This document shows positions 18,718-26,455 of a stretch of DNA of 64,000 nt, piece by piece. Under the pieces are notes generated by a model, which did no database searches, was not told the origin of the DNA, and saw only the letters and a list, made by a program, of their open reading frames with translations. The position numbers and the translations under genes were made by a program. The number at the start of each line of letters is the position of its first letter. Position 1 is the first letter of the stretch. The stretch comes from Paenibacillus sp. HWE-109 (GTDB taxonomy: Bacteria > Bacillota > Bacilli > Paenibacillales > NBRC-103111): the NCBI RefSeq assembly GCF_022163125.1, contig NZ_CP091881.1:7552501-7616500 (forward strand), given 5' to 3'.

Positions 18718-19626
18718 ATGAATATACCCGGAAATGAAGTCATTGTAACAGCTGAAGATGTCGCAACACCCAGTAAAACGAAACAAATTATTAAAAGAAA
18801 TGGTCTTGTGCTCAAAAAGAGCCTGGGTCAGAATTTCTTGATTGACCAAAACATCCTCAGCAAGATCGTCATGGCTGCTGAACTTGGACCCAATAAAGCA
18901 GCCTTGGAGGTTGGCCCTGGGATTGGCGCGCTCACGCAGAAATTGGCCAAGCTCGCCGGCCGCGTCCTGGCTGTTGAGATCGATCAGCGTTTGCTGCCTA
19001 TTCTGGCCGAAACGCTGGAGCCTTACCCCCATGCCACCGTGGTTCATGGGGATATCCTGAAAACCGACCTCCAGGCGTTATTCCGGGAGCACTTCCAAGG
19101 CGTAGATGGCGTCAGTGTCGTCGCCAACTTGCCCTACTACATCACGACCCCGATTATCATGAAGCTTCTCGAGGAGAAGCTGCCGCTGGAGAATATCGTC
19201 GTGATGATTCAGAAAGAAGTGGCCGACCGCATGGCGGCACGTCCAGGCACCAAAGATTACGGCAGCCTTAGCATTGCCGTTCAGTTCCACTGCGAGCCGG
19301 AGCTTGTCACGATCGTGCCGCGCACCGTCTTCGTGCCGCAGCCGAACGTCGATTCAGCCGTGATCCGGCTGCGTGTACGTCAAACCCCTCCGGTCGATGT
19401 TGCCGACGTGGACTTCTTCTTCGCTGTCGTCCAGGCGTCCTTCGTTCAGCGGCGCAAAACCCTGTACAATAACCTGGCTGCGCGGTTCTTTACCAAAGAA
19501 AACAAGCCTGAGCTGGAAGCGCTGCTGCACGGCATTGAGATCGAGCCTTCGCGCCGCGGCGAGACGCTCAGCATGGAAGAGTTCGCGCGCTTGTCGTCGG
19601 CTCTCCAAGCGCACGGCTGCAAATAA
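18718..19626 (+). CDS. rsmA: 16S rRNA dimethyladenosine transferase (KsgA)
   Basis: Dimethylates A1518 and A1519 near the 3' end of 16S rRNA during 30S assembly. Of the 302 residues, the GQNFLID N-terminal motif (37-43), SAM-binding LEVGPGIGALT (63-73) and catalytic NLPYYIT (137-143) are all present. A helical C-terminal domain follows. GAAGAGGT lies before the ATG. It has the normal length and the gene order of the family in Firmicutes. Confidence 0.97.
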   Translation: MNIPGNEVIVTAEDVATPSKTKQIIKRNGLVLKKSLGQNFLIDQNILSKIVMAAELGPNKAALEVGPGIGALTQKLAKLAGRVLAVEIDQRLLPILAETLEPYPHATVVHGDILKTDLQALFREHFQGVDGVSVVANLPYYITTPIIMKLLEEKLPLENIVVMIQKEVADRMAARPGTKDYGSLSIAVQFHCEPELVTIVPRTVFVPQPNVDSAVIRLRVRQTPPVDVADVDFFFAVVQASFVQRRKTLYNNLAARFFTKENKPELEALLHGIEIEPSRRGETLSMEEFARLSSALQAHGCK

Positions 19627-19631
19627 CCCGC

Positions 19632-19659
19632 ACCAAATGCCCAGTATCGCCATAGGATA
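19632..19659 (+). promoter_or_regulatory. Possible sigma-K promoter of yabG
   Basis: CATAGGATA (19651-19659) fits the sigma-K -10 pattern CATANNNTA. An AC dinucleotide at 19632-19633, preceded by C, sits 17 nt upstream as the short -35. B. subtilis yabG is sigma-K dependent. The match is short and could be chance. Confidence 0.45.
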
Positions 19660-19681
19660 CCCCTAGGAGGGGATTTCTGCG

Positions 19682-20560
19682 ATGAGGCAAGGAGACTTTG
19701 TTACCCGTAAATCCTATGGCGGAGACGTCATGTTTAAGATTGAGCGCATTGAGCAGCTCAAAGCTGTTCTGCGCGGTGTGGACTACCGATTGCTTGCAGA
19801 TGCGCCTTTGGTTGACCTCACGATATCGAATCCGGCGGAAGCGATGGATCATCCGCGATCGAGTTCACCTGAATTTCGCGAGTCGCTGCGGCGGTTGGCG
19901 GTAGCCCAAATGCAATTGCAGGAGAAAAATCAACTCTCCCTCCCCCATAAACAGAAAGCGGAAATCAGCTACTTTGAAGTTCCGGGTAAAGTGCTGCATC
20001 TCGACGGCGATCCGACTTATTTGCGCAAAAGCATGCAAATCTATGGGGAGCTGCGCATACCTGCGGAGGGCTTCTATATTCCTGAATCGCAAATGGCTGA
20101 AGCCCTGCATAGGCTGCTGCCGCAGATTAAACCGAACATTGTTGTGATTACTGGCCATGACGGTATACTTAAGCATCGAAAAAGTGGAGGCCCCGGCAAT
20201 CTTAACAGCTATAAGAATTCTCAGAACTTCGTGAACGCGGTCCAGACAGCAAGGCAGTATGAGCGGAACCTGGACTCGATGATCATTGTTGCTGGGGCTT
20301 GCCAGTCTCATTTTGAGGCTCTTCTGAGGGCTGGGGCGAACTTCGCCAGTTCTCCGGCACGCATCCTCATTCATGCCTTGGACCCGCTTTGTATTGCAGC
20401 CAAACTGTCGTATACCTCTGTGAAAGACACGATCTCGATGTTGGATATTGTCGATTTGACGGTGACAGGCCTCGATGGATTAGGCGGCGTAGAGACGAGA
20501 GGGAGCTACCGCATGGGCATTCCGGGGATCATGCATGCGCATTCGGAAGAACATGCTTAG
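19682..20560 (+). CDS. yabG: Sporulation-specific protease YabG
   Basis: YabG is the mother-cell protease that processes coat proteins such as SpoIVA, SafA and YeeK during late sporulation. The 292 residues include the conserved VVITGHDG and IIVAGACQSHFEALL segments, with a candidate catalytic cysteine and histidine in the latter. The start ATG has CTAGGAGGGG 8 nt upstream. The length equals the Bacillus protein. It lies between rsmA and veg as in B. subtilis, separated from both by its own likely promoter and a terminator. Confidence 0.93.
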   Translation: MRQGDFVTRKSYGGDVMFKIERIEQLKAVLRGVDYRLLADAPLVDLTISNPAEAMDHPRSSSPEFRESLRRLAVAQMQLQEKNQLSLPHKQKAEISYFEVPGKVLHLDGDPTYLRKSMQIYGELRIPAEGFYIPESQMAEALHRLLPQIKPNIVVITGHDGILKHRKSGGPGNLNSYKNSQNFVNAVQTARQYERNLDSMIIVAGACQSHFEALLRAGANFASSPARILIHALDPLCIAAKLSYTSVKDTISMLDIVDLTVTGLDGLGGVETRGSYRMGIPGIMHAHSEEHA

Positions 20561-20618
20561 GCATTTTGCTGCAGAGCGGATCGAGAGACGAGCGAACCCG
20601 CCGATCGGTCTGAGATAT

Positions 20619-20676
20619 AACACCTGCTTGTTATTCAACTCTTAGGAGGGGATGACGGAGTAGGTGTTCTTTTTTA
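20619..20676 (+). terminator. Terminator after yabG
   Basis: Arms AACACCTGCTT and GAGTAGGTGTT (with G-T pairs) close a long loop and are followed by C and six T. Confidence 0.6.
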
Positions 20677-20754
20677 TTGGAAAAGTGTGAATAATTTGCG
20701 AACTTTGGAGACAACCTGTAAGATGGGGAATTCAGAAATTAGGTGAAAATGCCG

Positions 20755-20784
20755 TTGACAACAGGATTGTGGTGCTGATATAAT
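20755..20784 (+). promoter_or_regulatory. veg promoter 1, perfect sigma-A hexamers
   Basis: TTGACA (20755-20760) and TATAAT (20779-20784) are both exact consensus and separated by 18 bp. Confidence 0.85.
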
Positions 20785-20796
20785 ATTTGCCCCTGT

Positions 20797-20825
20797 TTGA
20801 CATGCCTGTCTGAATGGGTTATAAT
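20797..20825 (+). promoter_or_regulatory. veg promoter 2, perfect sigma-A hexamers
   Basis: TTGACA (20797-20802) and TATAAT (20820-20825) are exact consensus with the optimal 17-bp spacer. It lies 12 bp past promoter 1 and 27 bp before the start codon, so the leader is very short. Confidence 0.88.
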
Positions 20826-20852
20826 TAACAAGGAAAGAGGTGGTAGTTGACA

Positions 20853-21128
20853 ATGGCAAAAAATGCGCTGTTGGAGATCAAACGCAGTTTGGAGCCCCAC
20901 GTTGGGCAGAAGATCATGTTGAGAGCGAATGGTGGCCGTCGTAAGACTGTCGAGCGTTCCGGTGTTTTAGAAGAAACCTACCCTTCTGTATTTATTGTGA
21001 AATTAGACCAAGAATCTCATGCCTTTAAACGAGTGTCTTACAGCTACGCCGATATTCTTACTGAATCCGTAGAAGTTACGGTGTGTAACGATGATGGCCA
21101 AGTTCGTATCACCTATATCCAACATTAG
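20853..21128 (+). CDS. veg: Veg protein
   Basis: This small protein (91 residues from ATG 20853) is strongly expressed in vegetative cells. In B. subtilis it stimulates biofilm formation by interfering with SinR and affects spore outgrowth. The core LRANGGRRKTVERSG...YPSVFIVKLDQ...RVSYSYADILTE is nearly that of Bacillus. ATG 20853 gives the Bacillus-like MAK start with GAGGTGG ahead; a TTG two codons upstream is possible. Two tandem consensus promoters drive it. A terminator follows at 21149. Confidence 0.95.
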   Translation: MAKNALLEIKRSLEPHVGQKIMLRANGGRRKTVERSGVLEETYPSVFIVKLDQESHAFKRVSYSYADILTESVEVTVCNDDGQVRITYIQH

Positions 21129-21148
21129 CTTAAATAGTTTCCTATATG

Positions 21149-21171
21149 AGCAGACCTGAGGGTCTGTTTTT
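21149..21171 (+). terminator. Terminator after veg
   Basis: CAGACC and GGTCTG arms with a short loop are followed by five T. Confidence 0.75.
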
Positions 21172-21177
21172 GCATTT

Positions 21178-21206
21178 GTATGGACCTTCTTCTCTTGGGC
21201 ATACTA
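21178..21206 (+). promoter_or_regulatory. Sigma-G type promoter of sspF
   Basis: GTATG (21178-21182) fits the sigma-G -35 pattern GHATR. CATACTA (21200-21206) fits the -10 pattern CATWHTA, with a 17-nt spacer. Forespore expression is expected for a SASP gene. Confidence 0.65.
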
Positions 21207-21250
21207 AACCTACTTTCAGAGGAATGGATTAAACAAAGGAGGTTAAAGGT

Positions 21251-21712
21251 ATGGGTCGCAGAAGAAGTGTGATGTCAGAAAATTTCAAATATGAGTTGGC
21301 CAAGGATCTCGGGTTTTATGATGTGGTTCAGCGTGAAGGCTGGGAAGGCATTCGAACGAAGGATGCGGGGAATATGGTGAAACGGGCTATCCAGATCGCA
21401 CAGGAGCATTTGGCGAAGCAGCATTCGGCTTCATCGCCGCCTGTCAGCACATCCAGCTACAATCAGCAGGCTTATAGCCAACCGACATACAGCCAACCGG
21501 CATATAGCCAATCGGGGTATAGTCAATCCACATATAACCAGCCGACATATAACCAACCAATGTACAACCAGTCAAATTCCAACCAACAAATGAATCAGCA
21601 ACAAACTGGTTTTACGCCATCGACTTATGTGAATCAGCCATATTCCGGGGCGTTTAATCCGCAAAATACGGGCTCTGGGCAAGCGTCTCAGTATGAACAA
21701 CGCCCTAACTGA
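21251..21712 (+). CDS. sspF: SspF-type small acid-soluble spore protein with a Tyr/Gln/Pro/Ser-rich tail
   Basis: Residues 1-61 are a standard alpha/beta-type SASP: MGRRRSVMSENFKYELAKDL and the DAGNMVKRAIQIAQEHLA core match Bacillus SspF closely. Such proteins coat forespore DNA and protect it. Unlike the 61-residue Bacillus protein, this one continues for 92 residues. The tail is low-complexity, built of degenerate YSQP, YNQP and YSQS units. It is in frame, without a stop, and the codons stay clean, so the extension looks real. A strong AAAGGAGG ribosome binding site and a sigma-G type promoter precede it. Confidence 0.92.
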   Translation: MGRRRSVMSENFKYELAKDLGFYDVVQREGWEGIRTKDAGNMVKRAIQIAQEHLAKQHSASSPPVSTSSYNQQAYSQPTYSQPAYSQSGYSQSTYNQPTYNQPMYNQSNSNQQMNQQQTGFTPSTYVNQPYSGAFNPQNTGSGQASQYEQRPN

Positions 21713-21714
21713 CG

Positions 21715-21743
21715 GCTAAAGCAAATGCTTTAGCTTTTTTTTT
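21715..21743 (+). terminator. Terminator after sspF
   Basis: A perfect GCTAAAGC/GCTTTAGC hairpin with a 4-nt loop is followed by nine T. Confidence 0.88.
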
Positions 21744-21794
21744 GCGCTTTTGTTATAATATTTTAACGGCAATCGAGCAAAAGAAGGTGATCGT

Positions 21795-22649
21795 ATGAAG
21801 GTTTTTGAGAAAGCACCGGCGAAAATAAATTTATCCCTTGATGTTTTACATAAAAGAGCAGACGGCTACCATGAGGTTGAGATGGTGATGACGATGGTCG
21901 ATCTGGCGGATCGGATCGAAATGCAGGAGCTTGCGCGCGATACGATCATCATCTCAAGCCAAGCAGGCTATATTCCGCTTGATGAGAAGAATTTGGCCTT
22001 CCAGGCGGCGCGTCTGATTAAGGATCGCTATGAAGTCAAGCAAGGCGTCTATATTCACTTGGACAAGCAGATCCCTGTGGCAGCGGGTTTGGCTGGGGGA
22101 AGCAGCGATGCGGCAGCAACACTCCGCGGCTTGAATCGACTTTGGAACTTGAATATTCCGATGGAAGAGCTCCAAGTGCTTGGTGCGGAGCTTGGTTCGG
22201 ATGTGCCTTTCTGTGTAACGGGAGGGACGGCTTTGGCCACAGGCCGTGGGGAGAAGCTGGAGCACATGGTCTCCCCGCCGCAGTGCTGGGTTGTCTTGGC
22301 GAAACCGCCGATCAATGTATCTACTTCGGAGATTTATGGGAAGCTGAATGCGCGTGAGATCAAAAGTCATCCTTCCACAGCCAATGTCCTGAGCGCTATT
22401 CGCAATAAGCAGTTCGACCAGCTCTGCGGGAATCTAGGCAATGTACTGGAGGAAGTGACGTTGGATCTGTACCCTGAGGTCAGACATCTCAAGGAGTGCA
22501 TGCAGCGGCTTGGTGCTGACGGGGTGCTGATGTCGGGCAGCGGGCCAACGGTATTCGGGCTTGTCTCGAAGGAAGCTAAGGTGCCGAGGATTTATAATGG
22601 CTTACGTGGGTTCTGCAAGGATGTATATGCGGTGCGGATGTTGACGTAA
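21795..22649 (+). CDS. ispE: 4-diphosphocytidyl-2-C-methyl-D-erythritol kinase
   Basis: This GHMP kinase carries out the ATP-dependent step of the MEP pathway to isoprenoids. In the 284 residues, the N-terminal KAPAKINLSLDV with K10, the glycine-rich ATP loop PVAAGLAGGSSDAAA (94-108), the SDVPFC segment and the C-terminal MSGSGPTVFGL are all present. GAAGGTGAT lies before the ATG. The order sspF-ispE-purR is that of Bacillus. It has its own terminator (22666). Confidence 0.96.
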   Translation: MKVFEKAPAKINLSLDVLHKRADGYHEVEMVMTMVDLADRIEMQELARDTIIISSQAGYIPLDEKNLAFQAARLIKDRYEVKQGVYIHLDKQIPVAAGLAGGSSDAAATLRGLNRLWNLNIPMEELQVLGAELGSDVPFCVTGGTALATGRGEKLEHMVSPPQCWVVLAKPPINVSTSEIYGKLNAREIKSHPSTANVLSAIRNKQFDQLCGNLGNVLEEVTLDLYPEVRHLKECMQRLGADGVLMSGSGPTVFGLVSKEAKVPRIYNGLRGFCKDVYAVRMLT

Positions 22650-22665
22650 AATGCTGCGGAAGCAG

Positions 22666-22694
22666 AGGGAGCCCTTTAATAGGGCTCTTTTTTA
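22666..22694 (+). terminator. Terminator after ispE
   Basis: GAGCCCT/AGGGCTC arms with a 5-nt loop are followed by six T. Confidence 0.85.
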
Positions 22695-22724
22695 AGTTCT
22701 AAGAGTTTATATGTTTTGAAGTGA

Positions 22725-22945
22725 ACGCGGAGTTACTCCGCCTCCTGGAGGTAAGGGAACTACAGTCCACTATTCTAGCCAAAAGTAACCATATCGCGGG
22801 GTTAGGGAACTACAGTCCGCTATTTTGCTGTTTCAAGCGAAATTTAGTGCTTTTCGTGGAAATAAGGCCCTGTAGTTCCGCTATGACCCTCGAATCCCTG
22901 CTTTTTGCCTAAATAGCGCCCTACAGTTCCCTTTAACAGTTTGAA
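22725..22945. repeat. Dispersed intergenic repeat, GGGAACTACAGTCC family
   Basis: The 475-bp gap between ispE and purR holds no convincing gene. It contains the core GGGAACTACAGTCC followed by a C(A/G)CTATT motif twice in direct orientation (22755, 22805). The core also appears twice inverted (TGTAGTTCCGCTAT near 22871 and CTACAGTTCCC near 22921). The same motif recurs at 35905-36105. Inverted pairs could fold into long hairpins. It is a genome-specific element of unknown role. Confidence 0.75.
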
Positions 22946-23139
22946 TAACCTTTAAGAGGCTGATCTCTCAGGGCGGTGAAGCCGTTCAGAGGAGTTCTTC
23001 GGACGAGCCGCTGCCTAAAGTTGAAATGTCACATCTGTGTCATATTTGTGTCAATATAATTTTCATGAGAAGCTTGAATAAATACGTATAAAAGTGGTAT
23101 ATTTTCTTTATAATATTCGGATTTATGGGGGGTAGTGCG

Positions 23140-23985
23140 ATGAAAAAGTTGAAAAGGAGCGCTAGGCTGGTTGAAATGACACAATATTTGTTGTTTCGCC
23201 CCCACTCGTTAATCCCTTTAACGACTTTTGCCGAGCGTTACAACTCAGCTAAGTCTTCCATTAGCGAAGATTTGGCGATTATTAAAGAAGTGTTCGAGGA
23301 AGAGGGCTTGGGTGAACTGAATACGCTTGCGGGAGCAGCCGGCGGGGTGAAGTTTTCACCGAAGGTACCAAAGGAAACCTCACTCAAATTTATTCAAAAT
23401 CTTTGCTTGCAATTGCAGCAGCCAGAGCGGATTCTTCCTGGCGGTTATTTGTATATGTCTGATATTATGGGGCAGCCCCAATATTTGAATGAAATCGGCA
23501 AAACATTCGCATCGGCATTCGCTGGTCGTGACATTGACGTCATTATGACCGTAGAGACGAAAGGCATTCCGCTCGCTTATGCGACGGCTACTTATATGAA
23601 CCTCCCCGTTGTTGTTGTTCGCAGGGATAGCAGAGTGACAGAGGGATCGGCGGTTAGTATCAACTATGTGTCCGGATCGAACAAACGGATTCAAACGATG
23701 TCGCTCGCAAGACGAGCTTTGAAAGAAGAATCCAAAGTGCTAATTATTGATGATTTCATGCATGTGGGCGGTACGATCCACGGGATGATGGATTTGTTGG
23801 CGGAGTTCAAGGCATCTGTTCAAGGGGTTGGTGTCTTCATGGAGTCCTGTGAAGCCGAGGAGCACTTAGTGGATCAATATGTTTCCCTAGCTCGCCTGTA
23901 TGGCGTAGATTCCAAAACGAAGCAGATCACGGTAGAGCCAGGTAATTACTTTGACAGTAAAGATAGTAAAAAAGGAGATGCGTAA
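23140..23985 (+). CDS. purR: Purine operon repressor PurR
   Basis: This Bacillus-type PurR has about 281 residues: an N-terminal winged-helix DNA-binding domain (RSARLVEMTQYLL...AKSSISEDLAII) fused to a phosphoribosyltransferase-like effector domain. The PRPP-binding loop is VLIIDDFMHVGGT. It represses purine synthesis and transport genes and is released by PRPP. I start it at ATG 23140, with GGGGGGT just upstream, giving the Bacillus-like MKKLKRSARLV. An ATG at 23125 is less well placed. ridA follows 3 bp later, one transcription unit. Confidence 0.95.
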   Translation: MKKLKRSARLVEMTQYLLFRPHSLIPLTTFAERYNSAKSSISEDLAIIKEVFEEEGLGELNTLAGAAGGVKFSPKVPKETSLKFIQNLCLQLQQPERILPGGYLYMSDIMGQPQYLNEIGKTFASAFAGRDIDVIMTVETKGIPLAYATATYMNLPVVVVRRDSRVTEGSAVSINYVSGSNKRIQTMSLARRALKEESKVLIIDDFMHVGGTIHGMMDLLAEFKASVQGVGVFMESCEAEEHLVDQYVSLARLYGVDSKTKQITVEPGNYFDSKDSKKGDA

Positions 23986-23988
23986 ACG

Positions 23989-24372
23989 ATGGAATTGATT
24001 TCAACGTCGGCAGCGCCTGCTGCCATCGGACCTTATTCCCAAGCTGTAAAGCTGGGCAACCTGCTCTTCACTTCGGGGCAGATCCCACTTGGTTTGGACG
24101 GACAGATCGTAGAAGGCGGCATCAAGGAACAAGCGCATCAAGTGTTCGCGAATTTGAAAGGCGTGCTTGAGGCAGCGGGCTCCTCGTTGGATCAAGTTGT
24201 AAAAGCGACTGTTTTTCTTAAAGACATGAATCAGTTTGCAGAGCTGAATGAGATCTATGGTTTCTATTTTGGAGATCATAAACCAGCTCGATCAACGGTT
24301 GAAGTGGCCCGATTGCCACGCGATGTTTTTGTCGAAATTGAGTTAATTGCTGTGATTCCTGTCGAAATTTAA
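23989..24372 (+). CDS. ridA: RidA family enamine/imine deaminase (YabJ)
   Basis: This 127-residue RidA/YjgF/UK114 protein hydrolyses reactive 2-aminoacrylate and related imines made by PLP enzymes. The IGPYSQAVKLGNLLFTSGQIPL start, the ARSTVEVARLP segment with the substrate-binding arginine, and VEIELIAV are present. AAAAGGAGATG precedes the ATG. It follows purR directly, as yabJ does in B. subtilis, where it is needed for full PurR regulation. Confidence 0.95.
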   Translation: MELISTSAAPAAIGPYSQAVKLGNLLFTSGQIPLGLDGQIVEGGIKEQAHQVFANLKGVLEAAGSSLDQVVKATVFLKDMNQFAELNEIYGFYFGDHKPARSTVEVARLPRDVFVEIELIAVIPVEI

Positions 24373-24420
24373 CATTAACATTAAGATTGTATAAAATTAT
24401 CGAAAATTTCAAAAAAAGAA

Positions 24421-24449
24421 GAAGGAATTTGCATGACGATGTGGAATAT
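24421..24449 (+). promoter_or_regulatory. Sigma-H promoter of spoVG
   Basis: GAAGGAATT (24421-24429) matches the sigma-H -35 RNAGGAWWW. GTGGAATAT (24441-24449) matches the -10 RNNGAATWW, with 11 nt between. spoVG is the classic sigma-H gene in B. subtilis. The A/T-rich stretch just upstream (24367-24420) resembles AbrB target DNA. Confidence 0.8.
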
Positions 24450-24490
24450 ATCACCCAAGTCTCAGAGATGGAAAAAGGTGGTGAACACAA

Positions 24491-24775
24491 GTGCAAATTA
24501 CAGATGTAAGACTCCGCCGGGTCAACTCCGAGGGGAGGATGAAGGCGATTGCTTCCATTACCATTGATAACGAATTCGTCGTACACGACATACGTGTCAT
24601 CGATGGGAATAACGGAATGTTCGTGGCTATGCCTAGCAAACGGACACCAGATGGGGAGTTTCGTGATATCGCCCATCCCATTTCTTCCACAACACGCGAG
24701 AAAATTCAAGCAGCCGTTTTAGCTGAATATGATCGTGCAGCTGTTGAGGAAGAGGTAATAGAAGAAGGTGCATAA
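24491..24775 (+). CDS. spoVG: Septation/RNA-binding regulator SpoVG
   Basis: This is a 94-residue SpoVG. It affects asymmetric septation and cortex formation in sporulation and, in several Firmicutes, binds nucleic acid as a global regulator. The sequence MQITDVRLRRVNSEGRMKAI...PSKRTPDGEFRDIAHPI is nearly identical to the Bacillus protein. The start is GTG with AAAAAGGTGGTG ahead. A conserved sigma-H promoter drives it and a terminator follows. Confidence 0.97.
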   Translation: MQITDVRLRRVNSEGRMKAIASITIDNEFVVHDIRVIDGNNGMFVAMPSKRTPDGEFRDIAHPISSTTREKIQAAVLAEYDRAAVEEEVIEEGA

Positions 24776-24785
24776 TGTAAATTAT

Positions 24786-24815
24786 TGAGAGAGCCTTCCC
24801 GGCTCTCTTTTCTTT
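24786..24815 (+). terminator. Terminator after spoVG
   Basis: GAGAGCC/GGCTCTC arms with a 5-nt loop are followed by a T-rich run. Confidence 0.82.
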
Positions 24816-24909
24816 TGGGGCGTATTGATGCTATATTTGGTGATGAACTGATCATCATTCATCAACATAAAATAGGGGAACAATTTCGAATAAGGGGGTT
24901 GAATATTCG

Positions 24910-26313
24910 TTGAAGTTAATGGCGATTGTATTAGCAGCAGGACAAGGGAAACGGATGAAATCGAAGCTCTACAAGGTGCTTCATCCTGTCGTGGGTAAAC
25001 CGATGGTGGGGCATGTTGTAGATACGCTGAAGCATATAGAAGTTACAAAAACATTGGTCATTGTTGGATTTGGAGCGGAAGAGGTTAAGGGCTATCTAGG
25101 AGACCGCGCGGACTACGCGCTGCAGGAGCAGCAGCTAGGCACGGGGCATGCCGTCCTTCAAGCGAAAGAGGCCTTGGGTGAAGAGGAGGGGATGACCGTT
25201 GTTATTTGCGGGGACACCCCTCTGATCTCGGCAGCGACGCTGCGAAGCACGATTGAACTGCATCAGCAATCAGGTGCGGCGGCGACGATTCTGACTGCGA
25301 AGCTCGATGAGCCGCAAGGCTATGGACGCATCATTCGCGGCGAAGACGGCCAAGTAACACGCATCGTTGAGCAGAAAGACTGCAACAGCGAGGAAGCGGC
25401 GGTTCAGGAGATCAATACAGGCACGTATATTTTCGATAATCAGAAGTTGTTCAAGGCGCTGGCTTCCGTAACGAACAGCAACACGCAGAACGAATACTAT
25501 TTGACAGATGTTATTGGTATTCTGAAGAGCGCTAATGAGGTTGTTCAAGGTTATTGCATGGCTGATGCGGCAGAATCTATTGGTGTTAATGATCGTGTGG
25601 CGCTTGCTGAAGCTGAGCGATTGTTCAAAGAGCGCATCAACCGGGAGCATATGCTGGGCGGGGTGACGATGATTGATCCGTCCAACACTTACATCGAGGT
25701 GGGTGTGACGATTGGGGCCGATACGGTGCTGCTGCCGGGGACGATTCTGCGTGGAAACACAACCATTGGCGAGGCATGTACGATTGGACCGCAAACGGAA
25801 ATCATTGACTCCGTCGTGAAGGATGAAGTGACGATCAAGCAGTCCGTTCTTCAGGATGCTTTCGTAGATAATGAAGCTAGTGTCGGTCCTTTCGCTTATC
25901 TTCGACCGGGCGCAAATATTGGGAAACAAGTGAAAATTGGCGATTTCGTAGAGATTAAGAACGCGACGCTTGGCGATGGCAGCAAAGTTTCTCACTTAAG
26001 CTACGTAGGCGATGCGGTTGTAGGCACGAATGTTAACATTGGCTGTGGCGCTATCACCGTCAATTACGATGGTTTCAATAAGAGCTTAACGGAAATTGGC
26101 GACGATGCTTTCGTAGGCAGCAATGTGAATTTGATTGCTCCTGTGAAAATTGGCAATGGCGCTTATGTCGTTGCTGGCTCTACAATTACGCATGCTGTGC
26201 CAGACGGCGATCTGGCGATTGCCCGTGAGCGTCAAACTAATAAGCCTGGTTATGCAGACAAAATTAAATCCCGCATGAAGGCGAAGAAAGCCAATAAAGG
26301 CAGTAAAGAGTAA
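24910..26313 (+). CDS. glmU: Bifunctional UDP-GlcNAc pyrophosphorylase/GlcN-1-P acetyltransferase
   Basis: GlmU makes UDP-N-acetylglucosamine for peptidoglycan and other polymers. The 467 residues hold an N-terminal Rossmann uridyltransferase domain with LAAGQGKRMKSKLYK, CGDTPL and the GTGHAV motif. A left-handed beta-helix acetyltransferase domain of hexapeptide repeats follows from about residue 250. The start is a TTG at 24910 with AAGGGGG about 11 nt upstream; ATG 24919 is the alternative. In B. subtilis prs follows; here ctc follows after 140 bp without prs. Confidence 0.96.
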   Translation: MKLMAIVLAAGQGKRMKSKLYKVLHPVVGKPMVGHVVDTLKHIEVTKTLVIVGFGAEEVKGYLGDRADYALQEQQLGTGHAVLQAKEALGEEEGMTVVICGDTPLISAATLRSTIELHQQSGAAATILTAKLDEPQGYGRIIRGEDGQVTRIVEQKDCNSEEAAVQEINTGTYIFDNQKLFKALASVTNSNTQNEYYLTDVIGILKSANEVVQGYCMADAAESIGVNDRVALAEAERLFKERINREHMLGGVTMIDPSNTYIEVGVTIGADTVLLPGTILRGNTTIGEACTIGPQTEIIDSVVKDEVTIKQSVLQDAFVDNEASVGPFAYLRPGANIGKQVKIGDFVEIKNATLGDGSKVSHLSYVGDAVVGTNVNIGCGAITVNYDGFNKSLTEIGDDAFVGSNVNLIAPVKIGNGAYVVAGSTITHAVPDGDLAIARERQTNKPGYADKIKSRMKAKKANKGSKE

Positions 26314-26368
26314 GCAGGGGCATTTAGTACAAAAGGCAGCAAATTTTGGATGGAACTTCTTGAGGTTG

Positions 26369-26428
26369 GGTACGCTATGCATTAGCTATGCCCCACTCAG
26401 TTTCCCTTATGAAAGTAAGGACGCTGAG
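26369..26428 (+). promoter_or_regulatory. Hairpin-rich leader of ctc
   Basis: Two stem-loops lie just before the ctc ribosome binding site. The first is GGG..GCTA/TAGC..CCC around 26369-26394. The second is CTCAG-CCTTA/TAAGG-CTGAG with an internal loop at 26396-26428. Because L25/Ctc proteins bind 5S rRNA, an autoregulatory mimic is conceivable, but this is inference only. No T run follows, so it is not a terminator. Confidence 0.35.
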
Positions 26429-26455
26429 CAAAACCCTTAGGAGGTTCTTTTTCTT

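Noticed and set aside
22721..22912. A 63-residue frame in the ispE-purR gap
   Set aside because: It is formed by the GGGAACTACAGTCC repeat element and lacks a ribosome binding site.
24360..24366. A TGTCGAA Spo0A box at the end of ridA, upstream of spoVG
   Set aside because: A single 7-bp match overlapping coding sequence is expected by chance, and spoVG already has a well-matched sigma-H promoter.
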